Shown here in pieces: positions 39,232-49,827 of a DNA stretch of 64,000 nt; position 1 is the stretch's first letter, and each line of letters begins with the position of its first letter. This DNA is from Peribacillus frigoritolerans (GTDB taxonomy: Bacteria > Bacillota > Bacilli > Bacillales > Bacillaceae): assembly GCF_004358755.1 (NCBI RefSeq), contig NZ_SMZY01000001.1, forward strand, positions 186,001 through 250,000, in the 5' to 3' direction. The notes below the pieces were generated by a model that saw only the letters and a program-made list of their open reading frames with translations, did no database searches and was not told the DNA's origin. A program made the translations under genes and the position numbers.

Positions 39232-40293
39232 TTGAAAGAACGGTATTTTAAATGGCTGATGAGAATCGGTATTTTTCTATTGTGTTTGCTTTCCATTTAT
39301 CTATTTTTGAAGCTTAGAGTCCTTTGGGATCCTTTTTTTATTATCATCAAAGCTATCCTTCTTCCTTTTTTAATCGCTGGTTTCATTACCTATTTGCTGC
39401 ATCCTGTCATTGAAAAACTGCATTCCACCGGGGTTCCGCGCACACTCTCAATCTTAATTATCTACACTCTTTTCTTTGGCGGAATCGGTTATGGCTTTTA
39501 CAAGGGAATCCCGGTCATCATTGCACAGCTTAAGGATCTTTCTGAAAGTTTTCCGGTATTTGAACAAAAGTATCAGGGATGGCTATCAACGGTTCATGAT
39601 CATACTGACCGGTTTCCGGAAGAGGTTCACACGAGAATTGAAACAGCATTTCAAAATATTGAAGCCTGGTTTTCTTATTGGATTGACAAGATCTTAAATA
39701 GCTTAGGCAGAGTTTTCGATTATGTTTTAATCATCGCTCTCATTCCTTTTCTCGTATTTTATATGCTGAAGGATTATGAGCAAATAAAAAAAGCCGCCTG
39801 GTATTTAACTCCGAAACGGTGGAGACCTGAGGCAGTTATTTTCATCCGCGATGTCGATCAGTCCTTGGGTAATTACATAAGGGGACAGCTGCTTGTCTGT
39901 TTCATCATCGGTTTTCTGGCATTTATCTCACTTTGGTTTTTTGATATCAAATATCCTTTAGTCATAGGGATTTTAATAGGGATAACGAACGTCATACCGT
40001 ACTTCGGACCGATTATTGGTGCGGTTCCGGCAGTTATTATTGCAGCATCCATGTCTATGGATACCGTCCTGATTGTGATTATTATCATCTTTTCCCTGCA
40101 ATTTATCGAAGGGAATATCCTTGGCCCTTTAATCGTTGGAAGAAGTCTTCATATGCATCCGATTATCATTATGCTTGCCCTGCTTGCAGGAGGAGAAATT
40201 GCAGGGATTATCGGAATGATTTTAGCTGTTCCTGTATTAGCTGTCTTAAAAGTGACACTGATGCATCTCGTGCATTTGAGAAGACAGCATTGA
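39232..40293 (+). CDS. yrrI: AI-2E family transporter (YrrI)
   Basis: A 353-residue permease with about eight membrane helices and the family signatures FLIAGFITYLLHPVIEKL (about 49-66), LIPFLVFYMLKDYEQIKKA (about 175-193), GQLLVCFIIGFLAF and GILIGITNVIPYFGPIIGAVPAVI (about 246-269). The AI-2E family includes autoinducer exporters and Na+/H+ antiporters; the substrate here cannot be told. The frame is open from 39154, but GAGGAGGG selects TTG 39232. The stop overlaps the -35 box of the alaS promoter. Confidence 0.9.
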   Translation: MKERYFKWLMRIGIFLLCLLSIYLFLKLRVLWDPFFIIIKAILLPFLIAGFITYLLHPVIEKLHSTGVPRTLSILIIYTLFFGGIGYGFYKGIPVIIAQLKDLSESFPVFEQKYQGWLSTVHDHTDRFPEEVHTRIETAFQNIEAWFSYWIDKILNSLGRVFDYVLIIALIPFLVFYMLKDYEQIKKAAWYLTPKRWRPEAVIFIRDVDQSLGNYIRGQLLVCFIIGFLAFISLWFFDIKYPLVIGILIGITNVIPYFGPIIGAVPAVIIAASMSMDTVLIVIIIIFSLQFIEGNILGPLIVGRSLHMHPIIIMLALLAGGEIAGIIGMILAVPVLAVLKVTLMHLVHLRRQH

Positions 40294-40319
40294 CATTGGT
40301 ACAGCCTATGAACTATAAT
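40290..40319 (+). promoter_or_regulatory. SigA promoter of alaS
   Basis: TTGACA at 40290-40295, an 18-base spacer and TATAAT at 40314-40319; both boxes are perfect matches. The -35 box overlaps the yrrI stop codon. Confidence 0.88.
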
Positions 40320-40325
40320 TCGCGT

Positions 40326-40588
40326 ATACACTGCATATTTTATAAAATCGATGAAGGAACGAGTACGTTTCAGACCATCTGACAAGAGAGGAATTTCCAA
40401 GGCTGAGAGGAATTTCGGGATGAAGGGAAACAGAAGGCTATTCCAGAGTGCAGGCAAACCCTGCCGTCTTAACCCCGTTACGGTTAAATGAAGCTGATGG
40501 ACAGTAAGTCCATAATCAGGGTGGTACCGCGAGCAATCTCTCGTCCCTGTGAAAATCTCTATGATTTTCACAGAGACGGGAGTTTTTT
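40326..40588 (+). promoter_or_regulatory. T-box leader of alaS
   Basis: T-box core AGGGTGGTACCGCGAG at 40518-40533 followed by a long terminator stem (CTCTCGTC...GACGGGAG with inner CTGTGAAAATC/GATTTTCACAG) and TTTTTT. The specifier region CAGAAGGCTATTCC contains GCT (40437-40439), an Ala codon. Uncharged tRNA(Ala) should promote read-through into alaS. Confidence 0.93.
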
Positions 40589-40674
40589 ATTTTGTAAGAG
40601 GCTTTTTTATTCCGAGAAAGGTGTATGCCAGAGCTTTCTTCAGGAAAACAGCCGCAATACGAGGAGGAAAAAAG

Positions 40675-43308
40675 ATGAAAACACTAACTTCAGCACAAGT
40701 TCGTCAAATGTTTTTAGATTTCTTCAAGGAAAAAGGCCATGCAGTTGAACCAAGCGCTTCTTTGGTTCCTCATGAAGATCCGTCTCTGCTTTGGATCAAC
40801 AGCGGAGTAGCAACGCTTAAAAAATATTTCGACGGCCGCGTTATTCCGGCAAATCCAAGAATTTGCAATGCACAAAAATCAATCCGTACAAATGATATTG
40901 AAAATGTCGGCAAAACAGCCCGTCACCATACATTTTTTGAAATGCTTGGAAACTTTTCAATCGGTGATTATTTTAAAGTAGAAGCGATCGAGTGGGCATG
41001 GGAATTCTTAACGAGTGAAGATTGGATCGGCTTTGATCCGGAAAAACTGTCCGTTACAATTCACCCTGAAGATGATGAAGCTTTCTTAATCTGGAAAGAT
41101 AAAATTGGAGTGCCTGAAGAGCGGATTATCCGTCTGGAAGGGAACTTCTGGGATATCGGCGAAGGACCAAGCGGACCGAATACAGAAATTTTCTATGACC
41201 GCGGCGAGGTTTATGGAAATGATCCGAAAGATCCTGAGCTATACCCGGGCGGAGAGAATGAGCGCTACCTGGAAGTCTGGAACCTTGTATTCTCAGAGTT
41301 CAATCATAATTCAGACGGTACATATACACCTCTGCCAAAGAAAAACATTGATACAGGAATGGGCCTTGAGCGAATGGTATCTGTTATTCAGGATGTTCCA
41401 ACCAACTTCGATACAGATTTGTTTATGCCGATCATCGAATCAACTGAAACAATTTCCGGCGAAAAATACGGAACTGACCAAGAAAAGGATGAAGCCTTCA
41501 AGGTTGTAGCCGATCATATCCGAACAGTGACATTTGCTGTTGGAGACGGCGCCCTTCCATCAAACGAAGGACGCGGATATGTACTTCGCCGTCTTTTGCG
41601 CAGAGCAGTAAGATATGCAAAAAAACTTAATATTAACCGGCCGTTTATGTATGAGCTTGTCACGGTTGTAGGAGAAATTATGGTTGACTTCTACCCAGAA
41701 GTAAAAGCCAAAACGGAGTTTATTCAAAAAGTTATAAAAAATGAAGAAGAACGCTTCCACGAAACATTAAATGACGGTTTGTCCATCTTGGCTGAAGTTG
41801 TAAAAACGCAAAAAGCAAAAGGAAGCAGCATCATTCCTGGAACGGACGTTTTCCGTCTGTATGATACATACGGATTCCCTGTTGAACTGACAGAAGAGTA
41901 TGCACAGGAAGAACAAATGGAAATTGATCATGATGGCTTCAAAAAAGAAATGGAAGGCCAGCGCGAACGTGCACGTGCTGCAAGACAGGATGTTGATTCT
42001 ATGCAGGTGCAGGGAGGAGTGCTTGGCGAAATTACAGCCGAAAGCACATTCGTCGGTTACTCTCAGCTGACGGCAAAAGCTTCAGTGTCCGTTCTTCTGA
42101 AAGACGGCGAGCTGACAGACGAGGCACATGCAGGAGATGAAGTGCAGCTTATACTAAATGAAACGCCATTTTACGCTGAGAGCGGCGGTCAAATTGCAGA
42201 TGAAGGCATCATTGAAAATGATGCAGTCAAACTTCAAGTAAAGCATGTACAAAAGGCTCCAAATGGGCAAAATCTGCACACTGCAGCCGTGATCAGCGGC
42301 ACAGTGAAAACAAATGATGAAGTAACTGCAGCTGTTAACGAAACAACTAGGAGTGCAGTCATTAAAAACCATACTGCGACACATCTTTTGCATCAGGCAC
42401 TTAAAGATGTGCTTGGCGGACATGTCAACCAGGCAGGATCTCTCGTAACATCTGAAAGACTTCGATTCGACTTTTCACATTTTGGGCAAGTTCAGCCTGA
42501 AGAGCTTGAACAGATTGAGCAAATTGTAAACGAACAAATCTGGAAAAGCATCGGCGTCAATATTGAGCTAAAACCAATTGCTGAAGCGAAGGAAATGGGA
42601 GCTATGGCTCTTTTCGGCGAAAAATACGGAGATATTGTCAGAGTCGTTCAAGTAGGAGATTACAGTCTTGAATTGTGCGGAGGCTGCCATGTTGACAACA
42701 CTTCTTCTATCGGGCTGTTTAAAATTGTTGCCGAAACAGGAATAGGTGCGGGTACACGAAGAATCGAAGCAGTTACCGGTCAAGCCGCTTATCAGCTGAT
42801 AAAAGACCAGCTTTCCATTCTTGCTGACGTCTCATCGAAGCTGAAATCAAATCCTAAAGATGCAGCAGGACGTGTAGATGCTCTTCTTGGTGAAGTTCGT
42901 TCTCTCCAAAGAGAAAATGAATCATTAACAGCTAAATTGGGTAATGTAGAAGCTGGAAGCTTACTAGGAAGCGCTTTTCAAATTGATGGTGTTACACTGC
43001 TTTCAAGCAAAGTAAATGCTAAAGACATGAACAGCCTGAGAACAATGGTTGATGAATTAAAGCAAAAATTAGGTTCCGCCATTGTCATCCTTGGAGCAGC
43101 TCATGACGGAAAAGTAAGCCTGGCAGCAGGAATTACAAGTGATTTAGTCGAAAAAGGTTACCACTCAGGGAAATTGATTAAAGAGGTAGCTGTAAGATGC
43201 GGAGGCAGCGGAGGCGGCCGTCCGGATATGGCACAGGCTGGAGGCAAGGATCCTGAAAAACTTGAAGAAGCTTTGAAATATGCATTAGAATGGGTAAAAA
43301 CCATCTAG
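40675..43308 (+). CDS. alaS: Alanine--tRNA ligase
   Basis: Class II synthetase with editing of mischarged Ser and Gly. ATG 40675 after GAGGAGGAAAAAAG gives 877 residues, the normal size; a longer open frame from 40549 lies in the T-box leader. The aminoacylation core ([50 protein letters not shown]) spans about 1-240. The editing domain has HTATHLLH near 564-571 and ELCGGCH near 665-671. The C-terminal DHHA1 domain ends with [17 protein letters not shown]. Confidence 0.98.
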   Translation: MKTLTSAQVRQMFLDFFKEKGHAVEPSASLVPHEDPSLLWINSGVATLKKYFDGRVIPANPRICNAQKSIRTNDIENVGKTARHHTFFEMLGNFSIGDYFKVEAIEWAWEFLTSEDWIGFDPEKLSVTIHPEDDEAFLIWKDKIGVPEERIIRLEGNFWDIGEGPSGPNTEIFYDRGEVYGNDPKDPELYPGGENERYLEVWNLVFSEFNHNSDGTYTPLPKKNIDTGMGLERMVSVIQDVPTNFDTDLFMPIIESTETISGEKYGTDQEKDEAFKVVADHIRTVTFAVGDGALPSNEGRGYVLRRLLRRAVRYAKKLNINRPFMYELVTVVGEIMVDFYPEVKAKTEFIQKVIKNEEERFHETLNDGLSILAEVVKTQKAKGSSIIPGTDVFRLYDTYGFPVELTEEYAQEEQMEIDHDGFKKEMEGQRERARAARQDVDSMQVQGGVLGEITAESTFVGYSQLTAKASVSVLLKDGELTDEAHAGDEVQLILNETPFYAESGGQIADEGIIENDAVKLQVKHVQKAPNGQNLHTAAVISGTVKTNDEVTAAVNETTRSAVIKNHTATHLLHQALKDVLGGHVNQAGSLVTSERLRFDFSHFGQVQPEELEQIEQIVNEQIWKSIGVNIELKPIAEAKEMGAMALFGEKYGDIVRVVQVGDYSLELCGGCHVDNTSSIGLFKIVAETGIGAGTRRIEAVTGQAAYQLIKDQLSILADVSSKLKSNPKDAAGRVDALLGEVRSLQRENESLTAKLGNVEAGSLLGSAFQIDGVTLLSSKVNAKDMNSLRTMVDELKQKLGSAIVILGAAHDGKVSLAAGITSDLVEKGYHSGKLIKEVAVRCGGSGGGRPDMAQAGGKDPEKLEEALKYALEWVKTI

Positions 43309-43465
43309 AGTCAGCATCTATGAACCTTTTGCTTTCTGGAGGAATTTCTTTAAAGATTTTCACCAGAAAGTGAAATCCGTTTTATAATTTCGATAGTTAG
43401 TGTAGAATGGTAGTATGAACGGACAAGCAGATTCCACAGGTGAATCTGGGAAAGAGGTGCGAGTG

Positions 43466-43732
43466 ATGAGTTCCTTTGATAAAACGATGAAGTTTAACTT
43501 TTCTGAGGAAGCAGTTGAAACAAATGTGAATGAAGTCCTGTTCACTGTATACGATGCTTTGAAAGAAAAAGGCTATAATCCGATTAACCAAATCGTTGGA
43601 TACCTGCTCTCTGGAGATCCTGCATATATCCCCCGTCATCGCGATGCAAGAAATTTAATCCGCAAGCTTGAACGGGATGAACTCATTGAGGAATTGGTTA
43701 AATCGTACTTACACCATCATAGAGAGGATTAA
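43466..43732 (+). CDS. ireB: IreB-family regulatory phosphoprotein (YrzL)
   Basis: An 88-residue protein (UPF0297) starting [21 protein letters not shown] and ending in a helix with [21 protein letters not shown]. In Enterococcus, IreB is a substrate of the PASTA kinase IreK and affects cephalosporin tolerance; in Bacillus its role is not settled. The Thr-rich N-terminus is where phosphorylation is known in the family. AAAGAGGTG selects ATG 43466. The genes ireB-ruvX-yrzB form a conserved group. Confidence 0.92.
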   Translation: MSSFDKTMKFNFSEEAVETNVNEVLFTVYDALKEKGYNPINQIVGYLLSGDPAYIPRHRDARNLIRKLERDELIEELVKSYLHHHRED

Positions 43733-43733
43733 T

Positions 43734-44150
43734 ATGCGAATTATTGGTTTGGATTTTGGCTCCAAAACTCTTGGAGTTGCTGTCAGCGATGAATTTGGCT
43801 GGACAGCACAAGGGCTTGAGACGATTAAAATTGATGAAGAGGGCGGCAACTTTGGGCTCGAGCGTCTCGCACAAATTGTGGACGCACATCAAGCAGAAAA
43901 AATCGTTCTCGGATTCCCAAAGAATATGAATGGAACGGTTGGACCAAGAGGAGAAGCAAGCCAGACGTTTGCTTTGAAGCTTGAGAAAAAATTTGGAGTC
44001 CCTGTTATACTCTGGGATGAGAGATTGTCAACTATGGCAGCTGAACGAGTACTGATTTCAGCAGATGTCAGCAGAAAGAAAAGAAAAAAAGTAATTGATA
44101 AAATGGCTGCAGTGATGATTTTGCAAGGATATTTAGATAGCCTGAATTAA
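43734..44150 (+). CDS. ruvX: RuvX/YqgF Holliday junction resolvase-like nuclease
   Basis: A 138-residue RNase H-fold protein of the YqgF family, implicated in pre-16S rRNA 5' processing and also in Holliday junction resolution. The acidic active site is [17 protein letters not shown] (D7), the conserved Glu-region [19 protein letters not shown] and the C-terminal [11 protein letters not shown] and [13 protein letters not shown] (Asp). ATG 43734 sits immediately after the ireB stop with AGAGAGGATTAAT as ribosome binding site. Confidence 0.95.
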   Translation: MRIIGLDFGSKTLGVAVSDEFGWTAQGLETIKIDEEGGNFGLERLAQIVDAHQAEKIVLGFPKNMNGTVGPRGEASQTFALKLEKKFGVPVILWDERLSTMAAERVLISADVSRKKRKKVIDKMAAVMILQGYLDSLN

Positions 44151-44183
44151 AACTGACAGCAAACTATAGATGAGGTGACTGCA

Positions 44184-44474
44184 ATGGAACACGGAGAAAA
44201 ACAAATTACAGTAGTAGACGAAAATGGAAATGAACAGCTTTGTGAAATTCTTTTCACATTTGCTTCTGAAGAATTCGGAAAATCATATGTGCTTTATTAC
44301 CCGCTTGGCGAACAGGATGATGAAGAAGAAATTGAAATTCATGCATCAAGCTTTGAGCCGACAGCTGACGGTGTAGACGGAGAACTTGCGCCGATTGAAA
44401 CAGAAGAAGAGTGGGATCTTGTTGAAGAGATGCTGAATACATTCCTTGATAATGAAGAAGAGGAAGAAAAGTAA
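44184..44474 (+). CDS. yrzB: DUF1292 protein (YrzB, UPF0473)
   Basis: A 96-residue strongly acidic protein ([35 protein letters not shown] ... [22 protein letters not shown]) of the DUF1292 family, always found after ruvX in Bacillaceae. Function unknown; it is predicted to be cytosolic. GTG 44175 is in the ribosome binding site region, so ATG 44184 is chosen. Confidence 0.92.
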   Translation: MEHGEKQITVVDENGNEQLCEILFTFASEEFGKSYVLYYPLGEQDDEEEIEIHASSFEPTADGVDGELAPIETEEEWDLVEEMLNTFLDNEEEEEK

Positions 44475-44475
44475 G

Positions 44476-44508
44476 AAGAAACCGTCTTAGGACGGTTTTT
44501 TTTTTGCG
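44476..44508 (+). terminator. Terminator after yrzB
   Basis: AAACCGTC pairs with GACGGTTT around TTAG, followed by ten T residues. Confidence 0.9.
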
Positions 44509-44689
44509 GTAAAAAAGAAAAATATCTTCAGAGGAGATAATAGTTCTATGGCAGGATTGTCAAACATGGACCGATAATGATAAATTTTCATTCTTTAAGC
44601 GGCCTTTCCTTAAAATTATGCTGGATTTTGGCGAAAAAACAGTGATTATGTAGTATAATCATTTTGATGAAAGGGGGATACATCCGATA

Positions 44690-45817
44690 ATGTCAGATGC
44701 TGATTCGAACAAACATTCAATCCAAAATAAACTCCTTGAAAAACAGCAGGAAGCTAAAGTCATCCGAAAAATCGTCCTGGTGATTTTTGTTGTTTTAGTC
44801 ATTTTGATGACAGGATTAATCGGTGGCGGCTATTTATATATAAAGTCTGCGCTGCAGCCTGTAGATGAAAAGGACAAAAATGCAATTAATGTAAACATTC
44901 CAATAGGATCATCCGTTTCCACAATTGCGGCCATTTTAGAAGAAAAAAAGATCATTAAGGATCAAAGAGTATTCAAATACTATGTGAAATTTAAAAATGA
45001 GTCAGGATTTCAGGCGGGAGACTACAAATTAACACCTTCGATGGAAATCGAAGATATTGTAGCCAGTCTTAAATCCGGAAAAGTGATTACGGATGTCGTA
45101 TTTCAAATTCCAGTTCCCGAAGGAATTCAACTAAGGGACATTGCTAAATCAATTGCCAAGCAATCAGGGTTTACCGAAAAAGAAGTCTTAGACAGGATGA
45201 ATAATAAAGAGTTCATAACTGCGATGCAAAAGAAATATCCGGAAACCTTAACAAAGGATATCTATGGCAAGAATATTAAATATCCTCTAGAAGGCTATTT
45301 TTATCCTGCTACTTATCCTTTTTATGAGAAAAAGCCTTCTCTTGATTTTATTTTAGAAGAGATGATTAAAAAGACACATACTGTTGTCATTCCTTACCTT
45401 CCGCAGATTGAAGAAAAGAAAATATCCGTCCATCAATTTATTACAATGGCATCTTTGATTGAAGAAGAAGCCACAAAATCAGTTGACCGGAATAAAATAT
45501 CAAGTGTATTCTACAACCGGATAGAAAAGCAAATGCCGCTTCAGACAGATCCTACTGTGCTGTATGCACTTGGAGAGCATAAGGACAGAGTTTATTACAA
45601 AGACCTAAAGGTGGAATCACCGTATAATACGTATAAGGTGAAGGGACTGCCTCCAGGCCCGATTGCAAATCCTGGAAATCAATCCATGAAAGCGGCACTG
45701 GAGCCTGAAAAAACAGATTTTCTCTATTTCCTGGCTACAAAAAAAGGGGAAGTCATTTTCTCCAAAACACTTGAAGAGCACAATAAAGCTAAAGCAGAGC
45801 ATATTACCAATAAATAA
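44690..45817 (+). CDS. mltG: Endolytic murein transglycosylase MltG
   Basis: MltG cuts nascent glycan strands in the membrane and sets their length. The 375 residues have a cytosolic N-terminus, one membrane helix (about 25-48), a LysM-like subdomain (VNIPIGSSVSTIAAILEEKKIIKD) and the YceG catalytic domain with the catalytic Glu in MASLIEEEATKSVDRNKISSVFYNRI (about 257-282) and LQTDPTVLYALG. ATG 44690 is twelve bases from AAAGGGGG, a slightly long spacing. TATAAT at 44654-44659 is a likely -10 box. Confidence 0.95.
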   Translation: MSDADSNKHSIQNKLLEKQQEAKVIRKIVLVIFVVLVILMTGLIGGGYLYIKSALQPVDEKDKNAINVNIPIGSSVSTIAAILEEKKIIKDQRVFKYYVKFKNESGFQAGDYKLTPSMEIEDIVASLKSGKVITDVVFQIPVPEGIQLRDIAKSIAKQSGFTEKEVLDRMNNKEFITAMQKKYPETLTKDIYGKNIKYPLEGYFYPATYPFYEKKPSLDFILEEMIKKTHTVVIPYLPQIEEKKISVHQFITMASLIEEEATKSVDRNKISSVFYNRIEKQMPLQTDPTVLYALGEHKDRVYYKDLKVESPYNTYKVKGLPPGPIANPGNQSMKAALEPEKTDFLYFLATKKGEVIFSKTLEEHNKAKAEHITNK

Positions 45818-45822
45818 GAACA

Positions 45823-45862
45823 GAAGGGAACGTGAAAATATTCGCATTCCCTTTTCTGTTGT
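45823..45862 (+). terminator. Likely terminator after mltG
   Basis: AACAGAAGGGAA pairs with TTCCCTTTTCTGTT over an AT-rich loop. The distal tail is weakly T-rich, so efficiency is uncertain. Confidence 0.55.
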
Positions 45863-45999
45863 GGTAAAATATATCGAGTTGTGTAGAGAAAGATAAACAA
45901 AATGACAAATAATGACAAGAGTTCTCTGAAAGAACTCTTATTTTCATGATTTAAGATACACTTTAACGGTGATCAAAGCACCGTTTGAAGGAGAAAATA

Positions 46000-46662
46000 A
46001 TGGAAAACGACACGATTTTATCATATATAGAAAGCCTTCTTCCTGATCAAGATGAAGCAGTCACACAGATGGAGCAATATGCGATTGATCACGCCGTTCC
46101 CATTATGGAAAAGACAGGGATAGAAGTTCTGATTAGTCTGCTTGTGCTCAAACAGCCGAAAAAAATATTAGAAATCGGCACCGCAATCGGCTATTCTGCG
46201 ATTCGAATGTGTAAAGCTCTGCCGGAAACAGAAATTGTAACGGCTGAGAGAAATGCTGAGCGATTTAAACAAGCAGCCATAAATATTGAAGCGAATGCAT
46301 TGGCTGACCGAATTACGGTTCTGCATGGTGACGCGTTGGAGCTTAAGGAACAAATAGAAGAAAAAGGTCCTTACGACGTGATTTTTATTGATGCAGCTAA
46401 GGGTCAGTATATGCGATTCTTTGAAATGTACGAACCAATGCTTTCAAAGAACGGCTGCATTATTACAGACAACGTCCTATTCAAAGGTTTAGTTGCATCT
46501 GAAGAAGAAGATATGTCCTTTCATCGCAGACGGCGCGCGCTTCTTAGAAAAATACGGACATACAATGAGTGGCTGATGTCAAATAAAGCCTATCACACAG
46601 CGATTTTCCCTGTTGGTGATGGAATGGCTGTAAGTATAAAACGAGGTGAAAAAGATGAATAA
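46000..46662 (+). CDS. trmR: tRNA 5-hydroxyuridine methyltransferase TrmR
   Basis: A class I SAM O-methyltransferase of the COMT-like family. B. subtilis TrmR (YrrM) methylates 5-hydroxyuridine-34 to 5-methoxyuridine. ATG 46000 after GAAGGAG gives 220 residues. SAM motif ILEIGTAIGYSAI at 56-68, the acidic loop TAERNAERFKQA near 80-91, and the metal site VIFIDAAKGQY near 126-136 are present. It is followed immediately by trhP1 and trhP2, which make the hydroxyuridine substrate, so the operon encodes a complete wobble-uridine pathway. Confidence 0.92.
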   Translation: MENDTILSYIESLLPDQDEAVTQMEQYAIDHAVPIMEKTGIEVLISLLVLKQPKKILEIGTAIGYSAIRMCKALPETEIVTAERNAERFKQAAINIEANALADRITVLHGDALELKEQIEEKGPYDVIFIDAAKGQYMRFFEMYEPMLSKNGCIITDNVLFKGLVASEEEDMSFHRRRRALLRKIRTYNEWLMSNKAYHTAIFPVGDGMAVSIKRGEKDE

Positions 46663-47584
46663 ACCAGAATTAATTGTTACACCTGCAAAAGTGGAAGATA
46701 TTCTTCCCCTGGCGGAAGCAGGCGCTACTGCGGTCGTTATCGGAGAACAGCGTTATGGGCTTCGTCTTGCAGGTGAATTTAATCGCGATCAAATGAAAGA
46801 AGCGACAGTTCTTGCTCATTCAAAAAACGTAAAAGTATACGCTGCAATGAATGCCATTTTTCATAATGAGAAAATCGAAGAATTGTATGACTATCTTCGC
46901 TTCTTAAGTGAGATAAAAGTGGATGCGGTCGTCTTTGGAGATCCGGCTGTTTTAATGGCTGCCAGAGAAGCAGCTCCTGATATGAAGCTTCATTGGAATA
47001 CAGAAACGACAGCAACCAACTGGTATACGTGCAATTACTGGGGAAGAAAAGGCGCGAAACGCGCTGTTTTGGCACGTGAATTAAGCATGGAATCAATCAT
47101 TGAAACAAAAGAAAATGCAGAAGTGGAAATTGAAGTGCAGGTTCATGGGATGACATGCATGTTTCAGTCAAAACGCACCCTGATAGGCAACTACTATGAA
47201 TACCAGGGAAAAGCCATGAAAATTGAGAGCATCCAGGATGAAAAAACGATGTTCCTCCATGACAAAGAGCGCAGCAATAAGTACCCGATTTATGAGGATG
47301 CAAATGGCACCCACATTATGAGTCCTAACGATATGTGCATTATTGATGAACTAGCAGATATGATTGATGCCGGTATTGACTCATTTAAAATCGATGGTGT
47401 CCTGCAGACATCTGAGTATTTAATTGAGGTTACAAAGAAATACCGCCAAGCCATTGATTTATGCGCAGAAGACCGTGAACAATATGAAGATGTAAAAGAT
47501 CAGCTTCTTGCAGACATAGAAGAAATTCAGCCTGAGAACCGGCCTTTAGATACAGGATTTTTCTTTAAGGAAACAGTGTACTAA
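46655..47584 (+). CDS. trhP1: tRNA hydroxylation protein TrhP1 (U32 peptidase-like)
   Basis: A U32 peptidase family protein needed with TrhP2 for prephenate-dependent formation of 5-hydroxyuridine at tRNA position 34. The 309 residues start MNKPELIVTPAKVEDILPLAEAGATAVVIGEQRYGLRL and include the barrel segments VKVYAAMNAIFHNEKIEELYDYL and EVQVHGMTCMFQSKRTLIGNYYE. GTG 46646 is in frame but within the ribosome binding site CGAGGTGAAAAAG, so ATG 46655 is chosen, overlapping the trmR end by 8 bases. It is B. subtilis YrrN. Confidence 0.9.
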   Translation: MNKPELIVTPAKVEDILPLAEAGATAVVIGEQRYGLRLAGEFNRDQMKEATVLAHSKNVKVYAAMNAIFHNEKIEELYDYLRFLSEIKVDAVVFGDPAVLMAAREAAPDMKLHWNTETTATNWYTCNYWGRKGAKRAVLARELSMESIIETKENAEVEIEVQVHGMTCMFQSKRTLIGNYYEYQGKAMKIESIQDEKTMFLHDKERSNKYPIYEDANGTHIMSPNDMCIIDELADMIDAGIDSFKIDGVLQTSEYLIEVTKKYRQAIDLCAEDREQYEDVKDQLLADIEEIQPENRPLDTGFFFKETVY

Positions 47585-47609
47585 AAAATAAAATGAAGGA
47601 GGAAATAGT

Positions 47610-48878
47610 ATGTTGACTGTTAAAGATAACATCTCACAAATCATAGACGGCAAACGTGTGATTACGAAAAAACCTGAGCTGCTTGCTCCGGCCGGAAATT
47701 TAGAAAAGCTTAAAATTGCCGTGCATTATGGGGCTGACGCTGTTTTTATCGGCGGAAAAGAATTTGGCCTGCGATCAAATGCAGACAACTTTTCACAAGA
47801 AGAAATGGCCGAAGGTGTTCAATTTGCAAACAAGTATGGTGCAAGAATTTATGTAACGACAAATATCTTTGCACATAATGAAAACATGGACGGTCTTGAA
47901 GAATATTTAATGGGTCTGCAGGATGCAGGAGTCGCCGGCATCATTGTAGCTGATCCGATGATTATTGAGACATGCCGCAAAGTAGCGCCAAAGCTTGAGG
48001 TGCATCTGAGCACACAGCAATCTCTCTCAAACTGGAAAGCTGTCCAGTTCTGGAAAGAGGAAGGTCTTGAGCGCGTGGTGCTTGCCCGCGAAACGAGCGC
48101 TGAAGAAATTAAAGAAATGAAAGAAAAAGTGGATATCGAAATTGAAACGTTTATCCATGGGGCAATGTGCATAGCATATTCCGGCCGCTGTGTACTGAGC
48201 AACCATATGACTGCAAGGGATTCAAACCGCGGAGGATGCTGTCAGTCATGCCGCTGGGATTATGATCTCTATAAACTTGCTGATAATGGTGAAGAAGCAC
48301 TGTTTGGCGCGGATGATGCAGCATTTGCAATGAGTCCCAAAGATTTAAACTTAATTCAATCTATTCCAAAAATGATCGAGCTTGGAATTGACAGCCTGAA
48401 AATTGAAGGACGCATGAAATCCATTCACTACGTAGCAACAGTTGTCAGCGTTTATCGCAAGGTAATTGATGCATACTGTGCGGATCCTGAGAACTTCGTG
48501 ATTCAAAAAGAATGGCTTGATGAGCTTGATAAATGTGCTAACCGTGACACAGCGCCTGCATTTTTTGAAGGAGTTCCAGGCACAGAGGAGCAAATGTTCG
48601 GAGTTCATGGAAAGAAAACGACATTTGACTTTGTTGGACTTGTCCTTGATTACAATGAGGAAACAGGCATGGTTACCCTCCAGCAGCGCAACTACTTTAA
48701 GCCGGGGGATGAAGTTGAATTCTTCGGACCTGAACTTGCAAACTTTACACAAACGATTGATGCGTTATGGGACGAAGACGGCAATGAGCTCGATGCTGCC
48801 CGTCATCCTCTGCAAATTGTGAAGTTTAAAGCAGATCAAAAAGTCTTCCCAAATAACATGATGCGAAAGGGGAAGTGA
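47610..48878 (+). CDS. trhP2: tRNA hydroxylation protein TrhP2 (U32 peptidase-like)
   Basis: The longer partner of TrhP1 (422 residues; B. subtilis YrrO). The U32 signature is [36 protein letters not shown], with four to five cysteines that in U32 family tRNA hydroxylases can hold an Fe-S cluster. The [24 protein letters not shown] segment and a C-terminal beta-barrel domain follow. ATG 47610 follows AAGGAGGAAATAGT. The stop is three bases before the udk start. Confidence 0.92.
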   Translation: MLTVKDNISQIIDGKRVITKKPELLAPAGNLEKLKIAVHYGADAVFIGGKEFGLRSNADNFSQEEMAEGVQFANKYGARIYVTTNIFAHNENMDGLEEYLMGLQDAGVAGIIVADPMIIETCRKVAPKLEVHLSTQQSLSNWKAVQFWKEEGLERVVLARETSAEEIKEMKEKVDIEIETFIHGAMCIAYSGRCVLSNHMTARDSNRGGCCQSCRWDYDLYKLADNGEEALFGADDAAFAMSPKDLNLIQSIPKMIELGIDSLKIEGRMKSIHYVATVVSVYRKVIDAYCADPENFVIQKEWLDELDKCANRDTAPAFFEGVPGTEEQMFGVHGKKTTFDFVGLVLDYNEETGMVTLQQRNYFKPGDEVEFFGPELANFTQTIDALWDEDGNELDAARHPLQIVKFKADQKVFPNNMMRKGK

Positions 48879-48880
48879 TT

Positions 48881-49516
48881 ATGGGGAAAAAGCCCATTGT
48901 TATTGGAGTTGCAGGAGGCTCCGGCTCAGGTAAAACAAGTGTTACAAAATCAATTTACGAGCATTTCAGAGGTCATTCCATCCTGATGCTTGAACAGGAT
49001 TTTTATTATAAGGATCAAAGTCATCTTCCATACGAAGAGAGACTGAATACGAATTATGATCATCCGCTTGCTTTTGATAACACGCTATTAATTGAGCACA
49101 TTAAACAGCTTCTGAACTATGAAGCAATTGAGAAGCCGGTTTATGATTACAAGCTTCATACCCGTTCGGAAGATGTTCTTTTAGTAGAACCTAAAGATGT
49201 GATCATTCTTGAAGGCATCTTAATTTTAGAAGACGAGAGACTCCGCAACCTGATGGATATGAAACTGTATGTCGATACAGATGCCGACATCCGCATTATC
49301 AGAAGAATGCTGCGCGATATCAAAGAACGCGGAAGAACCATTGATTCTGTGATTGAGCAGTACGTTTCTGTTGTAAGGCCGATGCACAATCAATTCATTG
49401 AGCCTACTAAACGTTATGCGGATATCATCATACCAGAAGGCGGTCAAAATCATGTCGCGATTGACCTTATGGTTACAAAAATTCAAACAATTCTTGAACT
49501 AAATGCAATTTTGTAA
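48881..49516 (+). CDS. udk: Uridine kinase
   Basis: Udk phosphorylates uridine and cytidine. The 211 residues match B. subtilis. The P-loop GGSGSGKTS is at 12-20, the substrate-binding [12 protein letters not shown] near 54-65, VYDYKLHTR near 87-95 and [13 protein letters not shown] near 145-157. ATG 48881 follows AAAGGGGAAGTGATT; GTG 48875 is part of that site. Co-transcription with trhP1-trhP2 is likely, as the genes touch. Confidence 0.97.
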   Translation: MGKKPIVIGVAGGSGSGKTSVTKSIYEHFRGHSILMLEQDFYYKDQSHLPYEERLNTNYDHPLAFDNTLLIEHIKQLLNYEAIEKPVYDYKLHTRSEDVLLVEPKDVIILEGILILEDERLRNLMDMKLYVDTDADIRIIRRMLRDIKERGRTIDSVIEQYVSVVRPMHNQFIEPTKRYADIIIPEGGQNHVAIDLMVTKIQTILELNAIL

Positions 49517-49827
49517 TAACATAGCATAGATAAAGAGTACTGTGACCATATTATGTATAGGCTGTTAAAGTTTCTCAGGGTTCATCATTGACTGAGTAAA
49601 AATTCTCATTTAAAGTAAACTTGAGCATTCTGTGCTCTATGAGGAAAGCAAGCCGCTGGCTTGCTTTTAAGCTACATTCAAGGCTATTTCCTCACAAGAT
49701 CACCTGAAAAGTTCAGCATATGCATATTGCCGTGTGAGGGCTGAAGCTTTCAGCCCTCCCCATTATCACAGTGCATTTTACATACCATATTTTTTTAGGG
49801 GACAGTTATACTAGAAGGAGTGAGATC
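49517..49827. other. udk-greA intergenic region with two hairpins
   Basis: AAAGCAAGCC/GGCTTGCTTT at 49645-49667 with a TTTT tail is a probable udk terminator. A perfect 10-bp stem GAGGGCTGAA/TTCAGCCCTC at 49736-49758 has no T-run and may be a structural element in the greA leader. No coding signal. No convincing greA promoter could be fixed. Confidence 0.6.
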
